NCBI GenBank assembly: GCA_022702545.1
Contig: JAHRBC010000006.1
Location: 1,364,001-1,428,000 of the forward strand
From: Phycomyces nitens
Taxonomy: Eukaryota; Mucoromycota; Mucoromycetes; Mucorales; Phycomycetaceae
Length of the DNA: 64,000 nt
Direction of reading: 5' to 3'
Shown here one piece after another: positions 46,529 through 57,122 of the stretch; position 1 is the stretch's first letter; every line of letters starts with the position of its first letter. Both the position numbers and the translations under genes were made by a program. Below the pieces are notes generated by a model. The model searched no databases. It saw only the letters and a list, made by a program, of their open reading frames with translations, and was not told the origin of the DNA.

Positions 46529-49500
46529 TTATGCGTATATTTTTCTAAGTAAAGGGACAATGAGCATCTTAATGTTTCCACTTTCTGTTATATGCTCTCC
46601 AATGGCAACTGACAACAGAATACGGTGTACTGGCAGAATGTTTTGGTAATCGCCTCTGGTAAATGTTGTCTCACACAGCTCTACATCTTGTCCACTTCTT
46701 ACATCTTGGCTTGCTGTCCGGTACCACTTAATGTATGCAAAAACATGCTGATCAAATTGGCCAGTTCTTGGATCAAAGATGGCATTTGCAAAAAGGTATT
46801 GAATTTGGCCAGTGAAGGCACTAATCCCACGGTCATTGTTCTCACCAAATAAGGCTTGTATATATGATCCGCGGTTGGCTCTACCATTGCAACTTTTATA
46901 AACCTGGCCAAGAAGATTGATGGAAGGAATCTTCTGGATCATGTTGTTGATGAATGTCTCCCCAAAAACTGCATCTCGATATCCTCTTATTTGATCATCA
47001 CCATATGACGTGCGGTAGAACTCAAGCAGGTGGGCATACTCTTCTTCTTTCATTGGCATGTGGTTGCCAAGAGCAAGAGGAAAGGCAGATGGTGGCAGTA
47101 GTTCATTGCCTTTGACACCAAATATATTGCGTTCGGCGGAGTCAAGGAAGTTCTTCAGGTGGAATCCAGCAGGAGAGAAAGGAATGTATGGCGTAGTGGG
47201 GATGGTGACAGCAGGAGCAATATGAACAAGTTCAGAAAACAAAGAAGTGTGTGATTCGTTTTCAACAAATGGCAAGATTCCACGGGCAAGGTCAACTTTG
47301 AATATATCCTCAAGGTACTTTCTCATAAAGGTTCCCTCAAAGCCATCTTTCTTATTTGTGGAGTAGCTTTTCAAGATACCATTATATCGTTCAAAGCTGA
47401 ATAACCAGTACCTATATACCGGCCCAAAGTTCAGGATCGTTTCTTGCAGATGAAGATGCAGATGCATATTAGGTGAGATGAATTCTGTGCCGTATATGTT
47501 CTGACATTGACGGCCAAACAACTCCAGACAGTAGTGGGCCTCAGCCAATTCATCTTTGGATATGCTCGGTCATGCCAAGTATCTGCACCCATTCACAAAG
47601 CACATCCAGTTGTCCAGATTCTTGCGTGGTAAACGACCCAGCAAAAGAACAGGGGAGTACACCAGGCACCAAGATCTCCACTCATCGGCCTTCATGAAAG
47701 GAAAATCCTTTCCAATTTTCTTTCTTAGTGGCGTGAAGTCTGGGGGAAGGACCATGGTCTCAGCCTGTTGCTGCATTTCTGTCAAGTGTCTATTGGTAAT
47801 CAGGCCAGCTGATCTCCACTTCTCCATCATACATTTCGCGGTTCCCAGAAAGAGGTTATGCATCGGGTCAATAATGGTGTACTCGACTACATTAAAGTAC
47901 TCAAGATTATGGAGTTCCGACCAGCGGACACCATTCTCTCTTTCCATCCTCTTCTGTTCAGTATCACTTGACGCACTCTTCCAGGCAGCAGCATGTTGAC
48001 AGTTTTCAATATCTGTTCGAGCCACCTACTCTGAGAAGACAAACCCAGAATAGTCCATTCCAGCATTTCCAGGAAGGCGAGAAAACCTGCGATTACACTT
48101 GTGGCAGGTGTTTGTACTGGCATGGGATGTAAATCCACATGTTTTGCGAGCTGCAGGAATATCACAAGCAACCAAAAGAAGAGCTGCACGAACAAGAGCA
48201 CCAGAAGGACAATGGAAGGTCGGCATAATGATACCACCATACAATTTCTTGAGTTCGACAACAAGAGGGGCCAAATAGTGATTGATTTTACTTGTTCTTG
48301 CTTCTTTCGGACCTGGCATCAAACCAACAAGTACTACGTTCTCCTTCTTGTACCTCTCCTCTCTTGGCAAATTATTGATTGAAAGGTAGATCGCTCCACA
48401 AGAATAAACAACCCCATCAAAAGGCTGAAACCAATCAATATTCAATGTGAGCATCAGAGATCGCTCATGGGCTACAAATTGTTCATCGTTTCGGTCTTTC
48501 AGTGCACCCCACTTTGCTCCATCGTAGATATCAAACAGTGTGTCTGGAACTTGCTGTCTGAATCTCCAATGGTTGACCATGCGCTCAAATTCAGGACGGC
48601 GGAAGAGAGAAGACAAGGTGTTTGTGACCGAGTTGTACATGTACACCCTTTTTGGTGGAGCCAAGCTACTGGATGACCCCAAGAAAAGCTCATTTTCGCA
48701 CATATTTCCGGAAAGCTTTCTGAAAGTACAGCACTGTGGAACCATCTCGGACTCGGAATATATCTTGTGGCATTCACCACAGGCCACATAACGTTGGACT
48801 CCTTTTGTTACTGAATTCAACCCCGTCATATTGTAGAGGGCATTCAGACTCAATGGCAGGCGGAACGATTGCCCAAATTGAGCCAAAACCTCATTAATGA
48901 ACTTGATCAATATGACACCACCTGAGTTGACAACGTATTTGGAGATGAAGAATGCAGCAAAGGAGATAATGAATAGATGGGTCGGGTTGGTTGGCATATC
49001 AAAGACAAAGGATTGGTCTATTTAATTTATTGAATTAATATCTCTGATATTTTTTTTAAAATATTTTGCGATTTTACTAACCTTCAATTGTCTCATATTC
49101 CTCTTCAAAGGTATCAGAATTCACGGATTCCACACTCTCAGCATCATCGTCAACTTCAGCAAAAGGTGAGCTTGGCATTTCTTCATGGGCTATAAAACCA
49201 AAATATTATAGACAACAATTAGTTAAAAGCTTTTAATAAAATTATATACATACATTCAACATGAGTCTCAACAATAATGTTGGTCTCAATCTCCATGTCA
49301 TTGCCATTGCCATTCACATTCATGGCCATTGCTTCAGGGACCAATGCTCTATTATATAATATTATTAAATTTCCGCCAAAAAATTATTTGTGTCTGTACA
49401 TACATGAATCCTGTCTTTGTAATCTTCGCAAAATATCATCAGCAACATGTCTGCGATATGTTTGGGCTGATACCAGCTCGAATGTTCTGCCAGTTGGTGA

Positions 49501-49548
49501 GCATACAGAGCACTTGCATTCAACTTCGTTGCTTGAGTAAAAAGACAT
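46529..49548 (-). pseudogene. Tnp2-type transposase of Plavaka E (two nonsense codons)
   Basis: Exon 1 at 49548 gives a CKCSVC…YRRHV zinc-finger-like segment. Further short acidic exons (around 49350-49255 and 49190-49085) precede the long exon from about 49019, in which MPTNPTHLF… opens at 48997. Motifs are CGECHKIY, SLMLTLNIDWFQPF, RAALLLVACDIPAARKTCGF, CHKCNRRF, DPMHNLFLGTAKCMM and MHLHLHLQETILNFGPVYRYW. TAG at 48026-48028 replaces a Trp and TGA at 47570-47572 follows. Otherwise full length, so inactivation is recent. Confidence 0.92.
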
Positions 49549-52120
49549 TTTGAGTTGTTTTGTATTTAAAAAAATTAACAGGAAAGGGTAACCATTTGAA
49601 AATATGCTTTTTTTTTATAGTTTTTATAACACAAATGTAACGACCAAAAGGTAAATCATATTTATTATCCAATAGAACAGACTGAAAACTACTGGCGCAG
49701 TTGAAAATAAAAAAGTTTATTGAGTTCAATTTTGATACACTTGTACCTTTAATTCCACTGAAATATCTCTAAATGAAAGTGTATATTTTTTGCAGTGTTA
49801 ATGTCAATGGGTATATCTCTACACCATTCCCACAGGGGAGAGGCCTTAGACAGGGAGACCCTCTCTCACCTCTACTTTTCAACATCACTTTTGAACCCCT
49901 TCTTTGCTCAATCCTAGCCTCACCAAATTTGCCTGGATTTCGGTTTCAATTGCCCTCTTTTCTGCCCTCCCTCTCACCTACTCAAGAACCTTCACCACTC
50001 AAACTGCTTGTGTACGCTGATGACCTGCTTGTTTTCCTTTCGGAACCCGCAGAGTTAGATCATCTGCAACTGCTCTTGTCCACCTTTGGCCATGCATCTA
50101 ACGCTAGGGTAAACCTTGACAAGACTGTGGCAGTCACTTTATCAGGAAACTTTGTCCCGGACTGGGGCCCTATTCTCGATGGTGCCAATATACTATGTCG
50201 ACACGATCGGCATGAGGCCAACGCAGTTAGATACCTTGGTTTTCCGCTGACCTCACACCCAGCTCAACTTGAATCCTTCTGTGCCAAAATCGTTAACAAC
50301 CTCACTTGACAATGTGACATTCTCTCCCAACGTGGACTATCTGTGCGTGGCAAGGGCCTAATTGCCAACTCTCTTTTGCTTAGCTCTGTCTGGCATATTC
50401 TCTATGTTACCCCTGTGCCGCCCGCCTTCTTCACAACAATACACTCTCTCATCCACTCCTACCTTCGTCTTGGATTTGGGTGTCCCAGCTGGGAAAAACT
50501 CTGTCTTCCCCAATCCGCTGGTGGCCTCAGTCTGCTTGATCCTGACAGGCAACAACAAGCCCTACAGTTGCAATAGATTCTCCCTCTTCTCCAACGTCAG
50601 TCCGTTACAACTCCACCCTCCAGACCTTTCTCCTTTGTCCTTCCCTTCTTAGACTTTCTCCTCCCGCTCTACTTTTGCACACCTTCTGTCACTTCTGCTC
50701 TGCTACATCCTGGTAGCACTGCTAATTGCCCTAAGCCTTTGACACCCCTACATTGTGCCATCTCTCAATTGTTCTCTTTGCCTCTTCCTTCTGACATACG
50801 CCTCAATCCTCAGTTCTTGATTCATTTTCCTTTGGCTGCTGTATGGACTGCAACTCCCCCGTTTGCACTGCCAAAGATCAATCTCAAGCAGATTTTTGTA
50901 TCCGATGCCTTTTTTATTACACCCCATGGGTACCTACAAAGGTGTGCTATCACCAACCTCCCTCATGCAAAAACCCACATCCGACGTCTTTTCAGCCTGT
51001 TTGATTATGGTCAAATTTCTTCTGTCCCTTGGTTTCAGTCGTACTTGGCAGGTACATATGTACCTGTTGATCTACCGCACCCCAATGACCTATCCTCGCT
51101 ATTGTCTCAAATTCGTGTCGACAATGTGCCTCTCCGCTCGGCTACTACATCCTCACTATGGTGACATATTCGACCACCCCCACCCACGCCCTTTCTCCCC
51201 AGTGCTGCATGGCGGCGTTTCTGGCGACTTGACATTCCTCATCAGTGCTGTACCGTCTGGTGGAAAGCTCTGTGGGAGACCATACCAACACGAAGCCGCC
51301 TCAGCTACATTGTCCCAACTGTAGTCCCTTCTCCATACTGTCCACTCTGCTCGGTTCCTATTGAAGACCAACTTCATTTCTTCTTCGAGTGTTTCCAGAA
51401 ACAAGGGGTATGGACAACCATTCTTTCTCAGTACCTTCCCACATGGACCATGGCTGGTGCGCTGGCCATGTTTAGTCAATGCATTCTCCCCACTCAAGAC
51501 CAGCATCAGAACACACGTTTGCTTGTGGTGGCGATCACAGCACAAGAGATCTGGCGTGCCCATTGGGGCTTCATTTTTGATGAAACTCCATTCCGAACTG
51601 AGGTGGTAGCTGACAAGGCATGTAGTATTATCGAGGTTTTCTTGGCTTTATCACTACACAAATCTCTATAGCTCCTTTTATTTTATCTATAACTTTTCTT
51701 TCGTCTCATTTCTCCTTTTCAATCTCCTTCTGTCCTCGTGACTTTTTTATTGCCTGAGTACTACCACTGGCAGTTCTAATAAAAATATTGAAATAATACA
51801 AAAAAAAATCTGGGTCGGAATATTAAAATATTACAAATAGCATAAATGTTCTTCTTTACCAAAGCTCTCTGACTGATCTGACTGGAGAAGTATCATATCA
51901 ATAGGTCTCTCTGGATCTTTCCAGAAAGACAATACTCCTGGAAGATGACTCATTGTAATAAATATTACCAAAGCATATACTGAATTATAAATCAGAAAAC
52001 ATATAAATATCAGCAGTTAGTTCTGTGTAAAAACGCAACCTTTTTCTTTTGAATAAACACCCTACACAAGTTCTCACGAATTATTTTGTATCTTTCCTAT
52101 TTTCTACTCTACCCACAACA

Positions 52121-52159
52121 GCCATATTTCTCTCCTTCCTTATGAGAATAACCAAGATA
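52121..52159. other. Short spacer before the TA-flanked transposon
   Basis: Sequence between the 618-bp family LTR and the transposon; TA at 52158-52159 is the presumed target dinucleotide. Confidence 0.5.
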
Positions 52160-52438
52160 TGGTGCATTTAGCTTTAACTATCGACTTGTTTCGTATTTGT
52201 TTCAATTTCGTTTGATAAAACTCTGCGAGTAAAAAATATATATTTAAAATCTGACATACAGGAAAAAAAAATTGTAATGTCATGTAGTAATTAGATCATC
52301 ATGATTTTGTGATCTGATGTGTAAGAAATATATATTTTATAAAAAAAAGTTGGAGAAAATAAAGATTAAAAGTTGAGTACAGAGATAATAAAAATTAAAT
52401 AAAAATGAAAATGAAAATATAAGAAGCAAAAAGAAAAT

Positions 52439-54530
52439 CTATTCTTTGCCTTCATCACGGCGATGAGAAGTGTATCTTTTGGATGTAAACTTCTTTACCA
52501 CTTCATGGGCTTCATTTACATTGAGGTCTTGACTATAAGCCTCAATATAGCGCCATGAGCGGTTATAGTATCGTCTTATGTGAGCAATATCTCCGGCATG
52601 GTCAAGGAAAGTATGGATATTGCTATCCAGGGACTTGTAGCTATAATCGCATTGAAGGCGAGCTTGGCGTTTTGCTGCACCCCAATACCTCTCGATCCAA
52701 TTGCATTCACAATGGAACTTGGGGTATAGCTCGAATATATGACCGGAGCCCTCGACAGTTTCGCACAATGCTGTTTTTTGGCCCAGAAAATCTGGTTGAG
52801 AAGCCAAGAAATGGTGGGCGCAGCATCTTCTATCTTCGGGAAGATCGTCTTTCTTACAATCCAACTTCCACTTCTTTGTTGGATTTCTCGGATCCTTCTC
52901 CAGCCACAGACCACGCTCTTGTAGGATAGTACAGACACCCTTCACGTACTTCACCATCTTCTTCACCCACTGTCCACTCTTCTTGACAAACCACTCGTCC
53001 TTTTCATAATACATTGATTGTACTATTTCTTCGTCGCCACAGTGGAAAGTGGTGTCTCAGGACACAAGGATCGTCTTTGCTGACCTCTTTATCATTTAAA
53101 GTGATCTTAGTAGCATTCAAAGCATTCTGGCTGAATGCCTTGTGGTTGGTACTTTGATCGAAGATAAAGACAGCTGTAGACTCTGGATGAATCGCCTCAA
53201 AAAGAGGGATCACATCATTGAGCTGTCTCAGCATATGATCACTGGTCCAGTATCCTTGTCTATCTGCTCCAGGATGAAAGATCTCTCTTGATGAGGATCT
53301 ACCTTCAACCATTGTTCCATGGCATGCACATTTGAACTCACTGATCATTAGTGACATGCCAGGCCCCTTTTTACGAATTGGGTTTTTGTTCTCAACTAGC
53401 CACATTGCTTCTTTTCCATCATTTGAATAGAAAGTCGACTCATCATGTGTGACAAGGACATATTCTACTTCATCAGTCAAAAGCTGTGGTTTTGTCTCGA
53501 TCTCCATATTTTTGCCAGAAAAACCAATCATCTTGGTCTTATACTCCATCATTCTTTTGGCCCATATCTGGCAGTATTCGACAACATCTTGGCATTCATG
53601 ACCATCATAGTAGATGTCTTTGCTGTTGTTACGGAATATATATCCCCATTCATGAAGATACTTCCATATTGTTGCTGTGGAAACATTTCCAGGGAAGCCG
53701 AGATACTCCGGGAAAATATACTCATCAATGTATTTCTTCACCAAAAGTGCACTTCGTCTCTCAGGCTTCTGGCTCTGGATCCAGTTGCAGATCTCTTCTT
53801 TCATGTCCTCGTCAGAAAACAAAGAAGGATGCTTGGTATGATTTCCTTGCTGATGCAATGCAATTGATTGGAAATCAATATACTCATTTGCATATTTTTG
53901 GATCATGGCCGGACGGTATGTGTTTGCATGAAACCATACTTCCATTGATGCTTTCTTGGAAGACTCTATCATCTTGTGGCCTGATAGTCTATGTCTGAGA
54001 TAGCTTTCAACTGATTTGAGTTTGCAAAACTCAAATGCATTTACTGGCTGAGAAGAAACACCAGTGCAAGTAAATGGCTTCAGCTCATTTACAATATCTT
54101 CGTGGGCGAGCTTGATGGTGTCAAGTTTATCCAGTAAAGCGCTGGAGCCAATTGCGTCATTGTTTTGACTCTGCTTTTTCTGGATTGTGAAGCCTTTGTC
54201 TGTGAGACGATAGCTTCCTTGACAGTCCATCTTGTCTTTCTCTGCTTTCTTTTTTCTCCATTCTGTTGTTCTCGAGTTTTTCTGGTAGGAGCCTTGAAGA
54301 GAACTATCAGCTCCTTCACGCCATTTCAACAAGTGAGTAGCATATACAGCCGAAGTAATATCTTCTGTAATGCCCTGAATATCTCGGTCTTCCAAAGTAT
54401 TTTCGTCATTGTCTTGCTCATTCAAGTTGATCAAGTCATCACTGACTGTCTCTGAGGTGCTAATGAATTGGTGAGATTCTCCTCTAGTAAAGTTCTTTGC
54501 AACTCTTGATCTCTTAGTATGGCGAGGCAT
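52439..54530 (-). pseudogene. DDE transposase with a single frameshift
   Basis: Starts MPRHTKRSRVAKN and is open for 508 residues. An N-terminal basic region is followed by helix-turn-helix-like segments, then the DDE core: VLVTHDESTFYS (first Asp) and AVFIFDQSTNH (second Asp). The frame shifts at about 53005-53070. The second frame supplies GQWVKKMVKYVKG, CCAHHFLASQPDF, and FHCECNWIERYWGAAKRQAR (Glu), then ends at 52439. It belongs to a large fungal DDE-endonuclease family. The Tc1/IS630 placement is inferred from the TA target. One single-base indel would reunite the frames, so it is a young pseudogene or a sequencing artefact. Confidence 0.85.
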
Positions 54531-54787
54531 TTTTGTAAGTTCTTTAAAGGTGTATAGAATTTATGTATTAAACCTTTGTTTGATTAATTTGCAGTTTATC
54601 AGGTACAAAAATACAAAGTCACCTATATTTGACTTGCTTTTTTCTCGACTTTTTTAAAAATCTGACAATAGCCCTTCCATCTGCCTCTACTTCATGACAA
54701 TTATGATCTCCACTATATAATTGTCTCTTACTAGCAAATCTTTAAAACACTAAGACTTTTTGTTAAAGCTTTTTAATTGAAAACGAA

Positions 54788-54834
54788 GCCGCGGGATACA
54801 TTAAACATTACTATGGCTATCAAACGCGCGGCTC
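54788..54834. other. Hairpin-forming segment in the transposon leader
   Basis: AGCCGCG at 54788-54794 pairs with CGCGGCT at 54828-54834, followed by T6. The relic copy keeps it as AGCCGTG/CGTGGCT (62465-62471, 62505-62511). Confidence 0.5.
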
Positions 54835-54922
54835 AGATTTTTTAGAACTTCATTTTTGCAAAAGTCTTAGGCTTTTGAAAAAGTACGTGAAAAAGTTGAA
54901 ATAAAAGTCCGAGTGCATTATA

Positions 54923-55307
54923 TCTAATTGTGAATGCTTTTAACATATGTTCTCAATGTTATACCGATTGGTTTCCCTTTTTGTAAAACCAAGACATATT
55001 CTCATCGCCTCTCATAAAGAGATAACCAATGTGTCTTAAGTAAAAAGTAATTAGTTTAGATAGTTTCACTTATAAAATCTATATAAATACTACAACAATT
55101 TGTAATAATAAAAAGCATTCAACTCTCTATATTCCTATTTATCCTAAACTTTCTAGTTGTTGGTGATCTATTGCAAAACTTATCCAAGTCAAGCATTAGC
55201 AAGATGCATGCAGTAGAGACTTGACAAAATGAAAATTATTGTAATAGGAGGAGAATGCCAACAGGAAATACAATACTACTTTCAGAGGATTATCACAAAA
55301 AAAAATT
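54923..55307. other. Intergenic AT-rich stretch
   Basis: No coding frame. A tatataaata/aataaaaag pair near 55080-55115 resembles LTR promoter and poly(A) signals, but I could not find LTR borders. Confidence 0.35.
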
Positions 55308-55380
55308 CCATGCAGAATCGAACTAGGGGCCCGGGTACTGGCTGTCACATGCTCTAACCATTCAGAGCAACCTCAAAAAG
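55308..55380 (-). other. tRNA-like Pol III unit or tRNA relic
   Basis: On the minus strand: an A-box-like D arm (GCTC TGAATGGTTA GAGC), then ATGTGACAGCCAGTACCC, a B-box-like AGTTCGATTCT, and a run of nine T a few bases later. The anticodon and T stems and the acceptor do not pair well, so it is probably not a functional tRNA. It may be a degenerate tRNA or a tRNA-derived SINE head. Confidence 0.4.
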
Positions 55381-55384
55381 CATT

Positions 55385-56257
55385 TGACACATCCGTGGTG
55401 GGATTTTCCAGCTACGCCCAAAAGTAGCCCGTGTGACTCAGAACGATGACGTTGACCTTGAAACGTCATCATTTTTCCCCCTTTATTTTCAACTCTTGAG
55501 TCACGTGACCACCGAACTTGACACGTCACTCGCCTTCCCTCCTCGCCAACACTAAATCACCTGACCGCTGGTCTTGAAACGTCACCCTTTCCCTCCTCAT
55601 CGTCGATCCCAGATCACCTGACTGCTGGTCTTGAAAACAAACCGATCGACTTCTTTATTTTAAATTGAACTTTCACTTCTTTTAGTTTCCTTTTATGTAA
55701 ATTTTGTCGTTGTCTAAGTCTGATCCATATTTTTGGGATCATCTTTCTTTTCTTTTTCATTTTATTCTGAACAAAACCCGTTGATCGGTAGATCAACTCC
55801 AAGAGGATCCGTGGATCCAGTTGTAACTCTTGAAAATGCCAAATTCTTCGAATTTGACTTTTGTATAAATAAGGACAAGTTTGTCCTCGAAATAAAATCA
55901 TCATTGGACCGTTCTATTCTTTTTACTTATCTGAAGCCAACTTGAGTATCGTCCTGAAGGAGTACTAAGTTGTGTCCGTTCTGTTTTCTGTTCTGTTTTC
56001 CGTTTTCCGTCCGTTTTTCTCTTTCTCTTGTTCTGCCCCGATTCCTGTTGGTTTCTCTCTCTGTTCTCTCTGTCTTCCATCTGTTTTCCTCTGTCTTTCT
56101 CTTTGTTCCGTCTGTTTTCCGTTTGTCTTTCTTGTTCTGTCTCTGTTTTCCGTTTTCTGTTTTCTATTTTCTTGCGAAGTCCGAACTCCTTCCAAGAATA
56201 TCATTTATCAAACAATTCTGACCAGTTGCTTCACAACCCATAACTCAACACGTGTCA
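55385..56257 (+). repeat. 5' LTR of gypsy-2
   Basis: 873 bp, TGACACATCC…CACGTGTCA. TATA-like gtataaataagg (about 55862) and gaaataaaatc (about 55899) mark the likely promoter and poly(A) site. A pyrimidine-rich ctgtttt/ccgtttt tract fills the last third. Confidence 0.95.
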
Positions 56258-56258
56258 G

Positions 56259-56275
56259 TGGAGGTCGTGCCGAGG
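56259..56275 (+). promoter_or_regulatory. Primer-binding site of gypsy-2
   Basis: TGGAGGTCGTGCCGAGG, one base after the LTR; TGGAGGTCGTGCC is shared with gypsy-1. The complement reads as a tRNA 3' end with CCA, discriminator U and acceptor CACGACC. U73 is typical of tRNA-Cys, so that is my tentative primer. Confidence 0.55.
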
Positions 56276-56324
56276 AATATATCAATAATTATCGTGTTGA
56301 GCATTCCATTTTACCGTTTTAACT

Positions 56325-57122
56325 ATGACAACCAATACCAAGTTTCTTGCCCCACCTGAGTCTTTTGCCGGTTCCGGAAAAGATGATCCTCTAGCATGGC
56401 TGCAGCATATGGATAGGATCCGTCGAGCCGTTGGGATGTCTGACGAGGAAGCCTTGCTTGTTGCTGCCACGCATTTCAAGGGAAATGCCATGAGGTGGTG
56501 GAATATCTATGAGCGCCGCATTTCAAAGTGGGAAGACTTTGAAAATGCATTCAAAAAACAATTTGTCTCTTGCCATTTGGAAGACGCCTGGTGGAACGAG
56601 CTGGACACCATTCGTCAGTTGCCAGGGCAGACCGTGAACGACCTTGTGCTTCGTCTTGGCGAACTCTTCTCCTATCTCAACATCAACAACGAACAGCAGA
56701 AGATCCGCGTCTTTCTTCGTGCCGTGAACGAACGAATTGGGTACCTCTTGGAACAGCGTGGGATTCCAGGAAGAATGGATGACGTGGCGGCCTTGGCTCG
56801 CAAGTTTGAGCTGGTCGAAGAGAAGTACCGACACCCTCACCATGCCGTAAACCGTCCAGAGACCCATGGAGATTGGCGAACTGCTTCCACTACCACCACG
56901 GAGTACCCAGAGTCCTTCCACTCCACTCTTAGCCAGTTGGTCCAGGGGATCAATGCGATTCGGTTCCAGCTGAACGACACCAGACCTGCCTTGCCCCCTC
57001 CTCCACCCCAGCGAAAGGTACTCACCTGCTTCGAGTGCAACCAGGAAGGGCACAGGAAGATAAACTGTCCCCAACTTCAGCAAACTCCGGTTTCGGGAAA
57101 AGCCAACGGGCAGCAGATGTAA
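56325..57122 (+). CDS. gag: Gag polyprotein of gypsy-2
   Basis: 265 residues from MTTNTKFLAPPESF. Capsid-type retrotransposon Gag domain at about 10-180 (LAWLQHMDRI, MRWWNIYERR, DAWWNELDTI), a short Pro-rich linker (LPPPPPQ) and a CCHC knuckle CFECNQEGHRKINCP near residue 240. It lacks the Gly-rich repeat of gypsy-1 Gag. It forms the particle and packages element RNA. Its 3' end overlaps the pol frame. Confidence 0.93.
   Translation: MTTNTKFLAPPESFAGSGKDDPLAWLQHMDRIRRAVGMSDEEALLVAATHFKGNAMRWWNIYERRISKWEDFENAFKKQFVSCHLEDAWWNELDTIRQLPGQTVNDLVLRLGELFSYLNINNEQQKIRVFLRAVNERIGYLLEQRGIPGRMDDVAALARKFELVEEKYRHPHHAVNRPETHGDWRTASTTTTEYPESFHSTLSQLVQGINAIRFQLNDTRPALPPPPPQRKVLTCFECNQEGHRKINCPQLQQTPVSGKANGQQM
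57095..57101 (+). promoter_or_regulatory. Putative -1 frameshift heptamer GGGAAAA
   Basis: Phase in gag is TCG GGA AAA, i.e. G GGA AAA, followed seven codons later by the gag TAA. A -1 slip enters pol at AGC (57101). Same heptamer and phase as 1433-1439. Confidence 0.78.

Larger units (their letters stand above)
43723..49797 (+). mobile_element. Plavaka-like transposon, copy E (complete, transposase dead)
   Basis: 6075 bp, CACTGCAAAAAGCATAC… and …TATTTTTTGCAGTG, TTA duplicated (43720-43722, 49798-49800). It is inserted in LINE-2 RT between HV and NVNG. It carries an intact accessory gene and a convergent Tnp2 gene with two stops. Its proteins are the most divergent of the set. Confidence 0.92.
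41212..51671 (+). pseudogene. LINE-2 ORF2 (endonuclease, RT, zinc motif), split in four
   Basis: Endonuclease part 41212-41884 (IRIGTLNARGLL, LALQETHL, VLYAPSTS, LLGDFNCNL). After the 41885 LTR comes the linker 42178-42861. After the 42867 LTR comes RT 43207-43722 (SPGLDRLSYPLWKHLL, LLPKAGDPCSLKNWQPISLINCDAK, LLDQEKAYDRVYP). After Plavaka E, RT resumes at 49798 (GRGLRQGDPLSPLLFN, VYADDLLVF). It ends with CPLCSVPIEDQLHFFFEC, a zf-RVT motif, and stops at 51671. Additional frameshifts and stops lie in the last kilobase. Confidence 0.9.
39748..51808 (+). mobile_element. Non-LTR retrotransposon LINE-2 (plus strand, heavily interrupted)
   Basis: 5' untranslated region of about 100 bp, ORF1 from 39850, ORF2 from 41212, and an A9 tail ending 51808. 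Target duplication tctgggtcggaa at 39736-39747 and 51809-51820. It contains solo LTRs at 41885 and 42867 and Plavaka E at 43723. Without these it is about 5.3 kb. It is related to LINE-1 by its RT. Confidence 0.92.
33550..52120. repeat. 618-bp family LTR split by two LINEs
   Basis: LTR parts are 33550-33824, 39704-39747 and 51821-52120, collinear with 18912-19529. LINE-1 separates the first two, duplicating gactacaactacaa. LINE-2 separates the last two, duplicating tctgggtcggaa. The outer flanks show no obvious matching target duplication. Confidence 0.88.
52160..54920 (-). mobile_element. TA-flanked DDE transposon (IS630/Tc1-like ends)
   Basis: 2761 bp. The left end TGGTGCATTTAGCTTTAAC and the right end (reverse complement TAATGCACTCGGACTTTTAT) form an imperfect inverted repeat of about 30 bp. 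TA flanks both sides (52158-52159, 54921-54922). It contains one minus-strand transposase gene. A relic of the same family's right end is at 62223-62597. Confidence 0.82.

Noticed and set aside
55308..55380. Functional tRNA gene
   Set aside because: A- and B-box-like sequences are present but the acceptor, anticodon and T stems do not pair; kept only as a tRNA-like relic.
55970..56243. FSLSLVLPRFLL-type ORFs in both gypsy-2 LTRs
   Set aside because: Products of the ctgtttt/ccgtttt tract of the LTR; no start context or conservation beyond LTR identity.
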